Positions 22,131 through 34,121 of a stretch of DNA of 64,000 nucleotides are shown here, in pieces. Under the pieces are notes generated by a model. That model saw nothing but the letters and a program-made list of their open reading frames with translations. It ran no database searches and was not told the DNA's origin. The stretch covers positions 39,052,444-39,116,443 of the forward strand of contig CM055101.1 of assembly GCA_029204225.1 (NCBI GenBank), in the 5' to 3' direction. The stretch comes from Diphasiastrum complanatum (lineage: Eukaryota; Streptophyta; Lycopodiopsida; Lycopodiales; Lycopodiaceae). The position numbers and the translations under genes were made by a program. Each line of letters opens with the position of its first letter. The first letter of the stretch is position 1.

Positions 22131-23080
22131 TAAGGACCTTCAAACAGTCGGTTGACCAAATTGTGATGATGCTTCTTTTTGAAGTTGTTCAGATCTATTC
22201 GAGCTAGCTTGGTCTAGTCTAGTGACAAGTATTGTTGCTGCTCGGCTTCTATAGCTATAGCTGTAGGTTGTGTAGAGGAAACATCATGATTGGAAGATTC
22301 CAAGCTGCGTAAAATAGGATGAAATAACACAACATCATTTATCAATGGCTGTTTAAAGTCATAGAATGTATCTTCTTTGAAGATTACATCCCTTGAAACA
22401 AATGCTACATTGGTGAATGGATCATAAATTTTATAAGCTCGATATTCATCAGGATAGCCAATGAAAATGCATTTATTAGACCTCTCATCCACTTTTTTCC
22501 TAAGTTGTAAAAGAACATGAACGAAACATATATACCCAAAGATTTCTAAATGGCTGACACTAGGCTTGTGTCCATGCCATACTTGATAAGAAGTCTTGTT
22601 GTTGGCAGCTTTCGTGTTGGATCTATTTTGTACATAATAGGCTATGGCAGTAGCTTCTGACCAAAATTTTGTAGGCAAGTGCGATTGATGTAGCATAGAT
22701 CTGGCTAAGTTTAGAAGCATTCAATTCTGCAATTCTGTTATGCTAAGGCATGTAGGAGATTGCAAATTGTCTTTGAATGCCATGTTTAGCTAGATAGTCA
22801 AACATCTCATTCGAGATGTATTTGCCGCCACCATCAGTTCGGAGTGCTTTCACCATTCAAAGGCTTCTGATTTATGCTTAATGAACATGATTGTAGACCA
22901 TCTAGAATAATCATCTATGAAGGTGACAAAATAGAGTGCATTTCCTAAGGATGGAGTTGGCAAAGGTCGCTATGTACAAGATCTAAGACTTGTATTGTCT
23001 TAAATGGAATGTGTTATGGAAAATATGCTTCTAGAGTGTTTGCCATAAATGCAAGATTCACAAAAAAATGATTTTCTATC
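22131..23080 (-). pseudogene. Copia-4 integrase
   Basis: The C-terminal open stretch 22,720-22,214 reads LLNLARSMLHQSHLPTKFW, AIAYYVQNRSNTKA, HLEIFGYICFVHVL and CIFIGYPDEYRAYKIYDP. Upstream, the catalytic core on the - strand is heavily broken (a GGKYISNE-like second-Asp region near 22,820, WSTIMFI-like region near 22,890). The zinc-binding part adjoins the protease frame at about 23,130 (LLWHSQFRHVNTKSL). Confidence 0.78.
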
Positions 23081-23623
23081 TTATGAAAGAGGGAAATACA
23101 ATCCATCAACTAAATTATTACAACGCATGTAAGAAAGTGATTTTGTATTCACGTGTCTAAACTGACTATGCCACAATAAAGCATCATCATTTACATTTTC
23201 ATTTAAAGTACTAGCGAATGCAACAGAGTCAGAGAGTACATATAGGTTTCTGACTCGTGTGCAGGTACTCATAGTAGTATCTTCATCGAAGATTGTACAT
23301 TGTTTAGAAGAGAAAGTTACATTGTAGCCCTCATCATTTATCTTAGAAATTGATAACAGGTTCTTAGATAACTGAGGCACATGAAGAACATTCAGACAAT
23401 AACAAAAGAGTATTCTTGAATAGAATCTTGACTGTTCCTTTGCCTTCAACACAGATGGTGCTTGAATCTCCACGGTATATGAATCGTTTTCCGGATAAGC
23501 TTTGTGTTCAGTAAACCACTCCCTTCGCGGAGTCATGTATTGGGTAGCGCCACTATCCAGATACCAACAGTCATAGTCTTCATTGCTATTGTTGTAAGCC
23601 ATTAACTGATTGTTTGTCTTCAT
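23081..23623 (-). pseudogene. Copia-4 protease and pre-integrase, open
   Basis: The 180-residue open stretch starts with the intact protease site WYLDSGATQYMTPRREWF, then VLHVPQLSKNLLSISKINDEGY, NLYVLSDSVA and the first part of the integrase zinc-binding motif. It is the only protease in the window with D-S-G-A followed by an uninterrupted frame. The expected PxxGxG segment between is degenerate. Confidence 0.8.
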
Positions 23624-24540
23624 CAGAGGTGTGCTCCTTAAATTCTGTCACATTAGTGGATTTCAGCTGTTGTTGTTGTTGTTGCTTCTTTGCCTCATTG
23701 TAGATCCAGATACAACACTCTTTGATGTCATGGTTGACTAGCATGATTTCCCCAATGAATAAAGCATTTTCTCTCTTGCAATATCTGCAGAAGAGTTTTT
23801 TGCATGATTCACTGCTCTCAGACTTAGTATGAGACTTCTGTTGTTGTTGCTGTTGCACCTGATTCTTGCCCTTGGACTTGTCTTTTTTCATGGTTTATAG
23901 GGCCAGAGACTTGTCTTTGACAGACAGATCACTGGTCTTTCTCAGAATTTCTTCTTGAAGAAGATGACCGATAACATTTTGAAGAGTCGTGTAAGGTTGT
24001 GTGGAGATCATCATGACAAAGTGCTCATAAGACTTTGGTAATGAAGAAAGCAAGGTCATTACAACATCATCATCTTGAATAGCACATCCTATAGCTAACA
24101 ATTGATCTGGTAAAGATTTAAAGCTACTAATGTGGGTAGTGATGGTTGTTGAATCAGACGTTCTAAGTGTAAAGAACTTCCTTCTAAGGTGCAACCGCGT
24201 GGTTACATCTTGAGTCTCATACAGATTTGATAACAAATATAGTGCTTCCTTAGATGACTTGCATGTGGTAACATGAGATATCTAGGAGTCAGCCAGATTC
24301 AGCGTAATCGATGCTAGGGCCTTTTGATCTTTGATCTTCCATGCCTTTGATAATTCATGATCATTGTCGTCTGACCTGTCTACAACTTTCCAAAGATCTC
24401 TATCTATAAGCATCATCCGGAGTTTCAACTTTCAGATATAGAAGTTAGATCTGTTGAATCTATCAATGATTCTAACTTCGTTAGATAAAAAAGTTGTAGT
24501 GTTACCAATAAGAGACATACTGACAATAATTGAAATGGAA
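23586..24540 (-). pseudogene. Copia-4 gag
   Basis: The core (24,236-23,895) reads MLSNLYETQDVTTRLHLRRKFFTLR, FKSLPDQLLAIGCAIQDDDVVMTLLSSLP and HLLQEEILRK, a typical copia Gag. The zinc knuckle is damaged: CRYCKRE is followed by a stretch of extra residues before HDIKECCIW, so the C-x2-C-x4-H-x4-C spacing is lost. A CAA-type repeat adds Gln runs on both sides of it. The N-terminal part up to about 24,515 is present but interrupted. Confidence 0.78.
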
Positions 24541-24559
24541 AGACTCTCGGCTTATTTAA

Positions 24560-24575
24560 CTAAGCTCTGATACCA
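24560..24575 (-). other. Copia-4 primer binding site
   Basis: The - strand reads TGGTATCAGAGCTTAG, two bases inside the 5' LTR; the first 12 bases match the initiator tRNA-Met primer. Confidence 0.9.
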
Positions 24576-24577
24576 AC

Positions 24578-25184
24578 TGTGGGAACACGACATAAACAAG
24601 GGGGACCCGATCTCCAGATGGAGAGAACAATAAGCTGTGGAATATCTCTCCTATTACGTGCATTCTAGAAACGTTAAATTAATTGTGTGTTCAGACACAA
24701 GTATGAGCACATCCACCGAAGAGTGTTGAATTACTGTTAATCAGTTTGAGTGAAGGTTCAATTCAGAATTAAAGTAATGGTGTAGCGAAGTAGCGCTTGT
24801 TCCTCGGGCATCAAAGACATCCATCGTTTGATCAAATTCAGAGGAGTCGAAGATGTCTGTGATTTGGTCAGACTGAATGAACGAGCTAGACAAGTAAATA
24901 TGAAAGCGCAATCAATCACAACATGGTATATCTATGTTAGACATAGATATGAAAAGTGTTGCTTCTGTATATTGCACTGTTGTCATGGAGAAAGAGCAAC
25001 ATAAAGGGTTATTGCCTAAAAAATATCGGTGTAACTCATATGGAAAGGTATCAAATGAGCAGACATAGAACCAAAGGAGGTTGCATCTGACCCTAGATCA
25101 GTGATCAATAAATAGACATGCAAGAAAAATCTTGAAATAGAAAATAATATCACCAAGGAGAAACGGTGAATTTAATTTCCAACA
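24578..25184 (-). mobile_element. Copia-4 5' LTR
   Basis: 607 bp, - strand ends TGTTGGAAATTAAAT and CGTGTTCCCACA. The first dozen bases resemble those of the Copia-3 LTR, but the rest differs, so they are separate families. Bases 25,185-25,477 to its right hold nothing I recognise. Confidence 0.85.
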
Positions 25185-25477
25185 CTCGGCTATTGCATTG
25201 ATGTTCATAGATGCAGTAGTTGTGGATGTTGTAGTCGTTTGCCTAGTTGTATAAGGCAACATCCAATATTGGTATCATAATCAGAATCTTCATCCTCTTT
25301 GTGTATTGCATCATCCATTACATGGTGTAATAAAAGGTATTTCCTTGACGTTTGAGCTCACATCTGAATCCTCTTTCCTGCTAAGAACCACATGATCATA
25401 GCATCGTTGTTAATGAGTTTTGGTTCACACTCGGATCTAAGATGTTTGATCTGCAAGCTTAATACACTTCAGTAAAT

Positions 25478-26340
25478 AATCACAAGACTTGGAGTCTTGT
25501 TGATCCTTTTGTGAATGCCAAGATTATTGACACAAAATGGATACCCAAACCAAGCCTAAACCAGATGGATCATTATTCAAATGGAAAGATGGACTAGTTG
25601 TCAATGGCTATGAACAAACCTATGGAATAAATTGCATTGATACATTCAGTCCAGAGGTAAAGAATCAATCTAATCAAACTCTACTGGCTATAGTAGCTAT
25701 TGAAAATCTAAATATTCATGAAATGGATGTCCTAACAATATTGATAAATGGATATGTACAAGAAGAAATCTATATTTATCAACCAAAAGGCTATGTTCTT
25801 CAAGGACAAGAGCACAAAATTTGCAAATTGTAGAAAGCCATGTATTGTTTAAAATAGGCTCCAAAAGCTTGGTTCGATAAAATAGATCCTTTCTTGTTGC
25901 AATGTGCATTCATTTGTAGTTTGGCAGACTCCAATGTATGCCCAATACAAAGGCTAAAGCTAGGTTATTCAAAGCACTTTACGTTGATGATATTTTAATC
26001 ATTAGCCATTTGAAATATTTAATTTATGAAACTAAAGCCTTATTCTCAAGAAAATTGGAATGAATAATTTTGGACCAATACATTATTTGTTTGGTATCGA
26101 AGTCTCAAGAGATGTAGCAACAAGAAGAATCATTACAAGCCAGTAACGAGTCATTATAAGCCATTGCACTATCATAGTATATATCCAATCTAGGCCTACC
26201 ACACTAGAAATCTCTACAAAGAGTGCTGAAGTACATTCAGACCATGAAGCATTATGTTTTGTGCTATAATGGAAATTCAATAGATGCATGAATTTTGAAA
26301 GCTTATTCTTACTCAGATTTTTGGATCAAACAAGCAAAAT
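25478..26340 (+). pseudogene. Copia-5 RT/RNase H fragment
   Basis: This + strand copia piece starts inside the RT fingers (HKTWSLVDPFVNAKII, then a frame change near 25,537), followed by DGLVVNGYEQTYGINCIDTFSPEV, IHEMDVLTILINGYVQEEIY, a stop, CLK-APKAWFDKI and LYVDDILIISH (YVDD near 25,990). It runs on through NNFGPIHYLFGIEVSRDV and fades in RNase H near 26,330 (AYSYSDFW). There is no gag, integrase or LTR. It is truncated on both sides and full of stops. Confidence 0.75.
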
Positions 26341-26721
26341 ATGAGTCAAACTAAAAGTGTCCAGCCAGGTTGGGTGGCCTAACCAACTTGATTCGATTGG
26401 CTATAGCTTTTTATGCTCACATCTGATCGATGTGAAACAAATTGCAACACAATCTTGACTGTACTAGCTTTCTAACAAGCTATCAAGCATAGATTTTCGA
26501 TCTATCTTGGAGGTGAACCAAAAAGTGAAAGTTGGCTGATCCTCACACGTTTCTGAGCACTAAATTTTGTATAGTACCAGGCCAGGTCCAATAAATGTGA
26601 TTATGACTCCTCTTGATACTAAAATCACAACGATAGCAAAGGAGTCAACTACACTCTCTAGATCTTGATTTCAAGGCAAATTTTCACATCACTCTTGATG
26701 TATGCATGGACACCTTAGTTA

Positions 26722-26734
26722 GGCTCTAATACCA
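26722..26734 (-). other. Primer binding site of LTR at 26,735
   Basis: The - strand reads TGGTATTAGAGCC, one mismatch from the tRNA-Met site, abutting an LTR end. Bases 26,341-26,721 would be the leader of this element; no coding is seen there. Confidence 0.75.
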
Positions 26735-27548
26735 TGTTAAATTTCACACGTATGGGACAACCCAAAAGTGTGTTTGATCTCCTAAGATGTGGATGATTGC
26801 ACAATAATAGATCAAGCGTAGATTGAATTTCAAGATCTATCTCACAAATCTAAGGCAAGAGCACAATGAAATATGCATATATCACTCTCCAAAGTACATT
26901 CACACGTGTGGAGACTTGAGATGGAAAAAACTAAGTACAAAAAAGCCTTGCTCTCGAGTAGAGAGAGAATCCAAGTACCCATAATCGGGTAGAGAGAGAG
27001 CCAAAAATGCTCAAAATGTAGAAACTCTCATTAACTCCAAAAAACTTCATGTATAATTGATCTAAGACACATATAAGTAGCAACTAGAGGTCAAAGTGAG
27101 TGAAACATGATTGGACCCCTTCTTTTCCTCTTCTAAATATGATTGGCTTAGTGACATATTGACCCTCACACTTGATTGGACCAATTTGGTGGATTTCTAG
27201 ATTTTCATTGGTCACTAGCTCTCATGGCAACACATAGGAAAGTGTCACACATCCAACTTGATCATGACAAATGTAACAAACCTAACCTAGCTCGAGCCAC
27301 ATCAAATCCTAGCTTTTGATTGGTCACTAGCTCTCATGCCAACACATAGGGAAGTGTCACACATCCAACCTCATGATGACAAATGTAACAAACCTAACCT
27401 AGTTCAGGCCACATCAAATCCTACTTTTGGCCAAATCATGACTTTACTTGTGTACTTGCCCATTTTGCCTCTAAAGTCAATATTGGCCCTATCTCCTACT
27501 GACATGTGGATAGACGTCTACAAAATTTCAAGTACCCCTAACTCAACA
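26735..27548 (-). mobile_element. LTR with primer site, 814 bp
   Basis: - strand ends TGTTGAGTTAGGGG and ...AAATTTAACA, next to a primer site, so a 5' LTR. It contains a 112-bp tandem duplication (27,207-27,318 and 27,319 to about 27,430) differing at a few bases. No pol belonging to it is adjacent; the body on its left is short or replaced. Confidence 0.65.
27207..27430. repeat. 112-bp tandem duplication within an LTR
   Basis: Two copies of a unit starting ATTGGTCACTAGCTCTCATG, 112 bp apart, with only a few differences between them. It lies within the 26,735-27,548 LTR. Confidence 0.85.
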
Positions 27549-27599
27549 TAGATCTAATATGATTATGACTACTTTCCACACATGAGAACATGTTCCACA

Positions 27600-28210
27600 C
27601 ATGAGAACATGTTCCATAGATGTGAGATCTCCATATGTAGCAGAAAGGAATTATAGAACCATTATGGAAAGTGCATATTCCATGATGAAGCAAATGGGCT
27701 TACCAAATTCTTTTTGGTCAGAGATGTGCAATGCAACAACATTCTTGCAAAATAGAAGTCCCATAGTTGCAGTTTCAAATGTAATTCCCAAAGAAGTGCT
27801 TACAGGAATGAAGCCTAGAATCGACAAATTTTGATTCTTTGGGTGTAAAGCTTATGTACACGTGGCAAAGGAGGAACGAAGCTTGATGCCAAAGCAATCA
27901 AGTGCATCTTTGTGGGTGATGATAGGAAAAAGGCATACATGTGTTTTGATCCTGTAATGAGCAAGATTCACATTAGTAAGGATGCCATCTTTAATGAAAT
28001 GCATACTTTTGATGATGAAGACCATGCAGGTGATGATAGCATCAAAAGACTTCCCACAATCTTGGAAGAAGATGAATTAGAGGTTCCACAAGATGTTGCA
28101 CAAGAGGATCAGGCTTGAGAAGACGAGTATGAGAGAACTCCACTAATCCATCAGCCTAGGGGAAGGTATTTTCCAATAGGTGCAACAAAGGAAAAACCTG
28201 CTGGAAGCAA
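27600..28210 (+). pseudogene. Copia-6 integrase C-terminal fragment
   Basis: The + strand reads VAERNYRTIMESAYSMMKQMGLPNSFWSE, FLQNRSPIVAVSNVIPKE, GMKPRIDKF, a stop and shift, GCKAYVHVA, then GDDRKKAYMCFDPVMSKIHISKDAIFNE. This is the end of a copia integrase, starting just at the catalytic Glu (the E of VAERN), running into the linker to RT. Directly before it (about 27,576-27,615) a 19-bp segment containing the palindrome GAACATGTTC is duplicated in tandem. Further + strand residues to about 28,420 may be RT linker; 28,425-28,906 shows nothing. Confidence 0.75.
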
Positions 28211-28906
28211 GAAATGATCCTTGGACACTCCTTGGGACACATACTCACCAAGAAGTGTATCACCAGAATCTAAGGTACCCAAATGGTATGAGAAGATAAT
28301 GAAAGATGCGAAGATGAATCAACTTGGATCTATATGCGCATGTTATTGGATCAATTCTTACAAGTCATCTGAAGTAGGTGGATTCTGTTTCAAAATTTTC
28401 ATGCTTGACAATATCTTTGTTTAAGCTTTCAAGGGTTTTCATTAATGTTGGCCAACGGACTTCAACACGTGAAAGTGTAATAAAAAAAATTGGAGGGCCG
28501 AGTTGACACATCATTCCAAGTACATTTCATATAAGACGTTGTTTGTAATTTGGAGAGGTTCGAATGATTGGAAAGTCTTGATATGCTATTTTTTAATGCA
28601 ATATTTGTTCTATGTTTGTGTCTTGAGATACAAATCCTATAGTCAATGGTGGATGGTGTTTCATTGCAACTTCTCTCTAGCGTATCTATATCCATGATAG
28701 TACTTGATGTATCCATATATTGATTGCTTTGTAGAATATGTTGGTTATATGTTGGCAAAATTTGTGTTATTAATGTAAGATTTTCCATTTGGCAATTTTT
28801 TTGGTATGTGAGCTTTCATCACCATTTTTTTTTTTGGCCATAAAAAAATGTTGGAAAGTGTAGTTCTTCGCCACAAATCTTGATATAATTCTATCGAATT
28901 TAGACC

Positions 28907-29476
28907 CTAGCATGGAGTGATAACTTTGTAACAATTTTCATAATCTACAACTTGTTGGGCGCTTGTGAAATTGTGGGTGAGAGTGCTTGTTTCAAAATCT
29001 TCATCATCAAACTCATTTTCCTCATCTTTAAAAGTGTTTGTTTGTAGAGCTTCATGTTCTTTTGTGTCATGTTGTATGTACTCGTGAAAATGTGTTATCC
29101 AGTCATTATTGATTTTGATAGTTGATTCCTTGTAAACTGGTGTGTCACATAATTGTTGTAAAGCTTTCATCAATTTGATTGGTCTTACAATTTTGCTCAT
29201 ATATTATGCATACTTGTATTGCATTTTGTGTCATAATGCAACAACTACAAATGCACTTTTGTCCATAAATAGTGGTAAGACATTTTCTACTTGATCTAGA
29301 TTTGCAGTGACATTGATAATACTTCTGATAATTCCAAGTTGTCCCTCAAATGAGAGATCTCTTATTTGTGAAAACGTGATCCTTGGTGATGCCAAGCATT
29401 CTTCTAAGTCATTGAGTTCATATACACTCAATGGCTTGTTAGTGAAATAGTTCATTGGTGATGCATATTCAGGCAA
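28907..29476 (-). other. Unrecognised ORF pair
   Basis: Two - strand open stretches (29,476-29,231, 81 residues; 29,200-28,907, 97 residues) separated by one or two stops. Both read as protein: SVYELNDLEECLASPRITFSQIRD-type and a later acidic stretch DEENEFDDEDFE. No family is recognised, and no LTR, inverted repeat or promoter is visible. They may be one decayed frame of an old transposon or host gene. The AT-rich 29,480-29,877 holds nothing else. Confidence 0.3.
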
Positions 29477-29882
29477 CTAGTCTTTTGATATAGAAGCTTT
29501 GCAAGATTTGTATATTTTATGTACATGAATTTTAATTATATGTTTTTTGAAAAATAATTTTATTTTTTCTAAGTAAATGATTACTTTTTAGTGAGAATAC
29601 AAACTTGAAAACTGAAAAAAAATTTATCACAACAAATACCTCTTCTTTTAGGAGAATCGTTGACTCTTTCTTTATACTTTGCAATTTTTTAAATATATTT
29701 TTGTATGTAAATCTACAAGAGATCATTTCTTGCTCATTGAAATTGCTCAATGGTTGCATTATTGTGTTTTCTACTTGGTTTGATACTTGACGATATTTGT
29801 TTGTTCTTATGTACTTTCTTAAGTAATAAATGTTGTTGTTGTTTGATGCTTTTGACTATTGATGGAGTTGTTTACAATTGAC

Positions 29883-30972
29883 TGTTGACAGCCCCTGCTC
29901 TAGAGGACCTGTTGTTTACTTTTCTGCTTCTTGCTTACAGATCTATTTCTTGCTGTTACCAGGCTCGTTTGGGCATTACTTGATTGTTTCTTATTTGTTA
30001 CAATGCCCAGGCTAGGCAGAAACGGACTGAATAACTCTGTAATATAGTTTTATTGTCCTGCTCAGGGACGTCACTCTTGAACACACTTATATTCTACATA
30101 GAAATGCAAGCCAAGAACGCTCATTCACAGATCAGCATGCAGACCAATGAAAGTTCAATGGAATTCTAAAGCTACCTACACTTAAAACGGACTGAAATCA
30201 GAGCCTACACTACATTAACACTGAGCTCCTTGCATAACTTGGCAAAAACAAGAAACAAAACTAATCTACAGCATGTTAGGAGTCCAAGCATCAAGAAACT
30301 AACCAGCCTTTTGATTCTTGGACATCCACAGATCCAGCCTATTTAGTTTACCTGAATGCTGGTTCCTACATTAATCCACAAGAAAGCAAGAAAGCTAATC
30401 CACTCTACAAAAGCAGCAAATCTAATCCACTCTACAGTCCACAACCACACACAAAAGGAGGGAAGGGCAAGATCATAAATGCATCACTCAAGAAACAAGC
30501 ATGATCAAGGAGCTCAAGGGTTGCACCAAACTCGTGAAGGCTCTTCTCATTTCAGCATGGAGTTGATGCGATTCACAAAAAGCTCCTCTTCACAAAGAGG
30601 GAGTCTCTTAAATAAGCAAGAGAGCTCCTTAGGTGGCATCCTAGTGGAATTTCCACATTTTACATACTACAAGTGGAATAATGCTCTCCACTAGAGGTCA
30701 CCATCAAAAGGTGGCTCACCTTACTTTCTTTAAGAGGGTCCTACTTGCATTTATTACATTTGCCTAGAAATACTAGTTTCTACATGGTCATTCCATCTTC
30801 CGGGATTCACCATGAGGCTTACACAGTTCTTGCATGTCTTTCCTAGCTAGTATTTCTCGGCTCTCAGTATTCATTAGTCTCATCTTCTCAGAGACCTCCT
30901 CGGTCTATGGTGAGAGGTGCTTTTGAGTTGCTCTGTCCGAGTATCTTGAGGATTCGTCAGAATCAGCCAACA
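29883..30972 (-). mobile_element. Solo LTR of the gypsy cluster family
   Basis: A 1,090-bp LTR, - strand ends TGTTGGCTGATTCT and GGGGCTGTCAACA, flanked by perfect TTGAC duplications (29,878-29,882 and 30,973-30,977). It is a diverged relative of LTR A at 32,495 over most of its length: shared blocks include GAGCCGAGRAAATACTAGCT, GGTGAGCCACCTTTTGATGG-like and GACCTCTAGTGGA. No internal sequence adjoins it, so it is the product of LTR-LTR recombination. TTATTTAAGAG upstream of the body is a possible TATA element. Confidence 0.88.
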
Positions 30973-31117
30973 TTGACATTTGTGGCAAGTAGTGAAATTG
31001 ATTTATTAGAGAGTGTAGATTTTGTTTCATCATTCCCATCCATATGTATTGCTGTCATTTTTTGTTGTTTGATGAGATATGTGGTTTTATATTGATTGTT
31101 GGCTCTTTCCAAGGAGA

Positions 31118-31687
<570 letters not shown>

Positions 31688-32300
31688 TGTGAAAGTACTA
31701 TACTTTAGGACCATAAATGGATCTACAAAAGATCCACGAGTGATTGGATGCTTGCTTAACAATCTATCAAAAAACTACACACAAAAAAAGTGATCTAGAT
31801 TGGCAATTTGACAAACAACAAGCATTAACAATCAAAAGCATTGATAAACATTGAAATCCAAGCCCACACTTGTGTACTAAAGGCTGTAGTATGGCCTTCA
31901 ACCTGAGAAACAAGTATAAATTGATTTAGTTTCATTTGGATCACAAAAACTCAATGTACATAGTGAGTTAACTAGCTTGAGATTGCCAATGAGCTCCAAA
32001 ATTTTTCTATCTTCTCACTATGGAGAGAGGGAATACATAGCAAATTTGACTTCCTTCTTGAAGTTAGGTGGATTTCCAGCATGTAATAAGGAAGTTAACT
32101 CACTCTCCTTGATCTAAAATGAAACCCTAGTCTATTTCCTAGAGTTATGCTTGGTAGGTAGCTAGTTGGTCAAATTTTCACCTTAAACTTAGGTGTAGGT
32201 CCTATAAAGTAGGGATGACCACCAAATAGACATGACCAACTCTCTTGACTTGACCTAGCCTATATTAGGAGTGGGTTGCCACGTGTCATCTTGACCTCAC
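31688..32300 (-). mobile_element. LTR family Z copy (end uncertain)
   Basis: It starts TGTGAAAGTAC on the + strand and interrupts a copia RNase H. It resembles 51,735 onward (TGTTGAAAGTAC) over several blocks: ACCATAAATG, AAGATTGCCAAT-like, GCTCCAAAAT, TCTATCTYCTCACT. No primer site adjoins this copy. Its right edge was not determined; 32,300-32,494 is unassigned. Confidence 0.45.
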
Positions 32301-32494
32301 ATGTGTGGAATCCACTTATGTACAAAATTTACATCATATTATATAGTTTTTGATCAAGCTAGATTTGCCAATTTTTGGCAATTCTTCACACTCAAATTTA
32401 GCTTGATCTATTTACAACTCTCTTACTAGATGAATGAAAGCTTTTAGAAGTGTCTAAAAAGTCCAGCTACAATCAAGGAAATTTTGAGACTACA

Positions 32495-33604
32495 TGTTAG
32501 CCGATTCTCTAGTGTCGAGCCAAGCTGAAGACATAAGTTATCTCTCACCCATGACCGAAGAGGTCTGAGAAGGAAGAGACAAAAGAAGCTGAGAGCCAAG
32601 CATGAGAGCCGAGGAAATACTAGCTAGGAAGATAGTGATTAACTATGTGAGCCTACATGATGTATCCCAAAGAAGGAATGACCATGTAGGAGCTAGTAAG
32701 ATTTCCTTGAATAGTTGTAATAAATGTAGACCCCCCTTAAAATAGTAAGAGTGAGCCACCTTTTGATGGTGACCTCTAGTGGAAGGGCAAATCCACATGT
32801 AATTTCTAATTTAGTGGAATTTCCACATGGGCTCCACATGGGCAGCCTTCTTGCTTATTCAAGGGCCCCCCTCTCTTGTGAGGGAGCTTTTGATTGTATT
32901 TTCAAGTTCTCTTGAGCTAATAAAGAGGATCCTCCACGAGTTCTTGAAGATCACTAAACTCCTTGTTCATGGCAATGATCTTGAGTGATATTTCTATGAG
33001 CATGCTTGATTCCTTGCTTGTGGATTAACTAGGTTCTTGTTTCTTGTTCTTGCTTAGTTGTGGATTAGCTTCAGTTCTTGCTTGTGAAATCTCGTAGAAA
33101 TCAACATTCAAGTAAACTATAGAGGCTAGAAATGTGGTGTAAATCTTGCATAGTCTTGACATTCTAGTTCTTGATGTTCTTGGATAATCTAGGGATCAAG
33201 TAATGTGTGTTTCTTGATTCTTAGATTGTTAAATGCTGCTAGGAATCTTGTTTCTTGTTTCTTGAATCTTGTTTTAGTTTCAGTAGCTAATCTAGTTTTT
33301 GATTGTTCTTTGATTGAGTAGCTAGTAGTAGGATCGCTCTCTGTGCTGAATGTTGATCTGCTTGAGCTGTAGATGGTTGCATGGCTAGTATATGCATGTA
33401 GTCAGCTGAGTATCGGATTTGAGCTACCCACTGACAGGCTGGGAAATACGTAATGCATCCTTGAATATTGCTTCTGCTCTGTAACCGTTCTAATAAGAAG
33501 AGTAATCACAAAGAACCATAAAAACACAAGTAATTCAAGAGAGTTATATAAGCAACAAAGAAGAGAAAAAAAACGTGTTCACGAAATCAGTGAATCTGTG
33601 AACA
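32495..33604 (+). mobile_element. Gypsy-cluster LTR copy A
   Basis: A 1,110-bp LTR with ends TGTTAGCCGATTCT and GTGAACA. AATAAAG (about 32,919) is a possible polyadenylation signal. It is followed after two bases by TGGCACCATTCC, similar in form to the TGGCGCC... primer sites of Tat/Athila-type gypsy elements. It is the only cluster copy with an intact left end; B, C and D lack its first ~90 bp. Confidence 0.75.
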
Positions 33605-33825
33605 TTTGGCACCATTCCACAGCTACACACACGTTCAACCAAGCCATATCTCAATATCCTGTGTTGCGACACCATCGTTTGAGAGCTCCTACACATTCAT
33701 TGCCGAGCTCATCACTTCGGTCTTAACCAAAGTCCTGCTCGTTTCTCAACCGGAGTCTCACGATCCACACCACCACAAGCTCCACAACTCAAGTCTGGAT
33801 TAGACCACTACCTCATTTTGTCAAA
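33605..33825 (+). other. Gypsy leader A with primer-like site
   Basis: It begins TTTGGCACCATTCC, runs about 220 bp to CTACCTCAT and then joins array I directly. The same leader follows LTRs B, C and D. It contains monomer-like pieces such as TCTCAACCGGAGTC and a hairpin CTTCGGT/ACCGAAG type (perfect in leader D at 40,142-40,159). Confidence 0.6.
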
Positions 33826-34121
33826 TCTTGACCGAAGCAGTTCCTTCAGATCTCGACCGGAGCCTTCCTTCAGATCTCGACCGAAGGAGTTCTGTCAAAT
33901 CTCGACCGAAGAAGTTCCTTCAGATCTCGACCGAAGGGGTTCTGTCAAATCTCGACCGAAGCAATTCCTTCAGATCTCGACGGGAGCCTTCCTTCAGATC
34001 TCGACCGAAGCGGTTCTGTCAAATCTCGACAGAAGCAGTTCCTTCAGATCTCGACCAGAGCCTTCCTTCAGATCTCGACCGAACCGGTTCGGTCAAATCT
34101 CGACCGAGCAGTTCCTTCATA
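33826..34121 (+). repeat. Satellite array I, 12 monomers
   Basis: A 296-bp array of 24-25-bp monomers starting TCTCGACCGAAG. Three types can be told apart by their ends: A (GCAGTTCCTTCAGA), B (24 bp, GGAGCCTTCCTTCAGA) and C (GGTTCTGTCAAA). The order is A-B-C-A-C-A-B-C-A-B-C-A. There is no stop codon in any + frame, so overlapping long frames appear, but they have no other coding sign. Confidence 0.93.
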
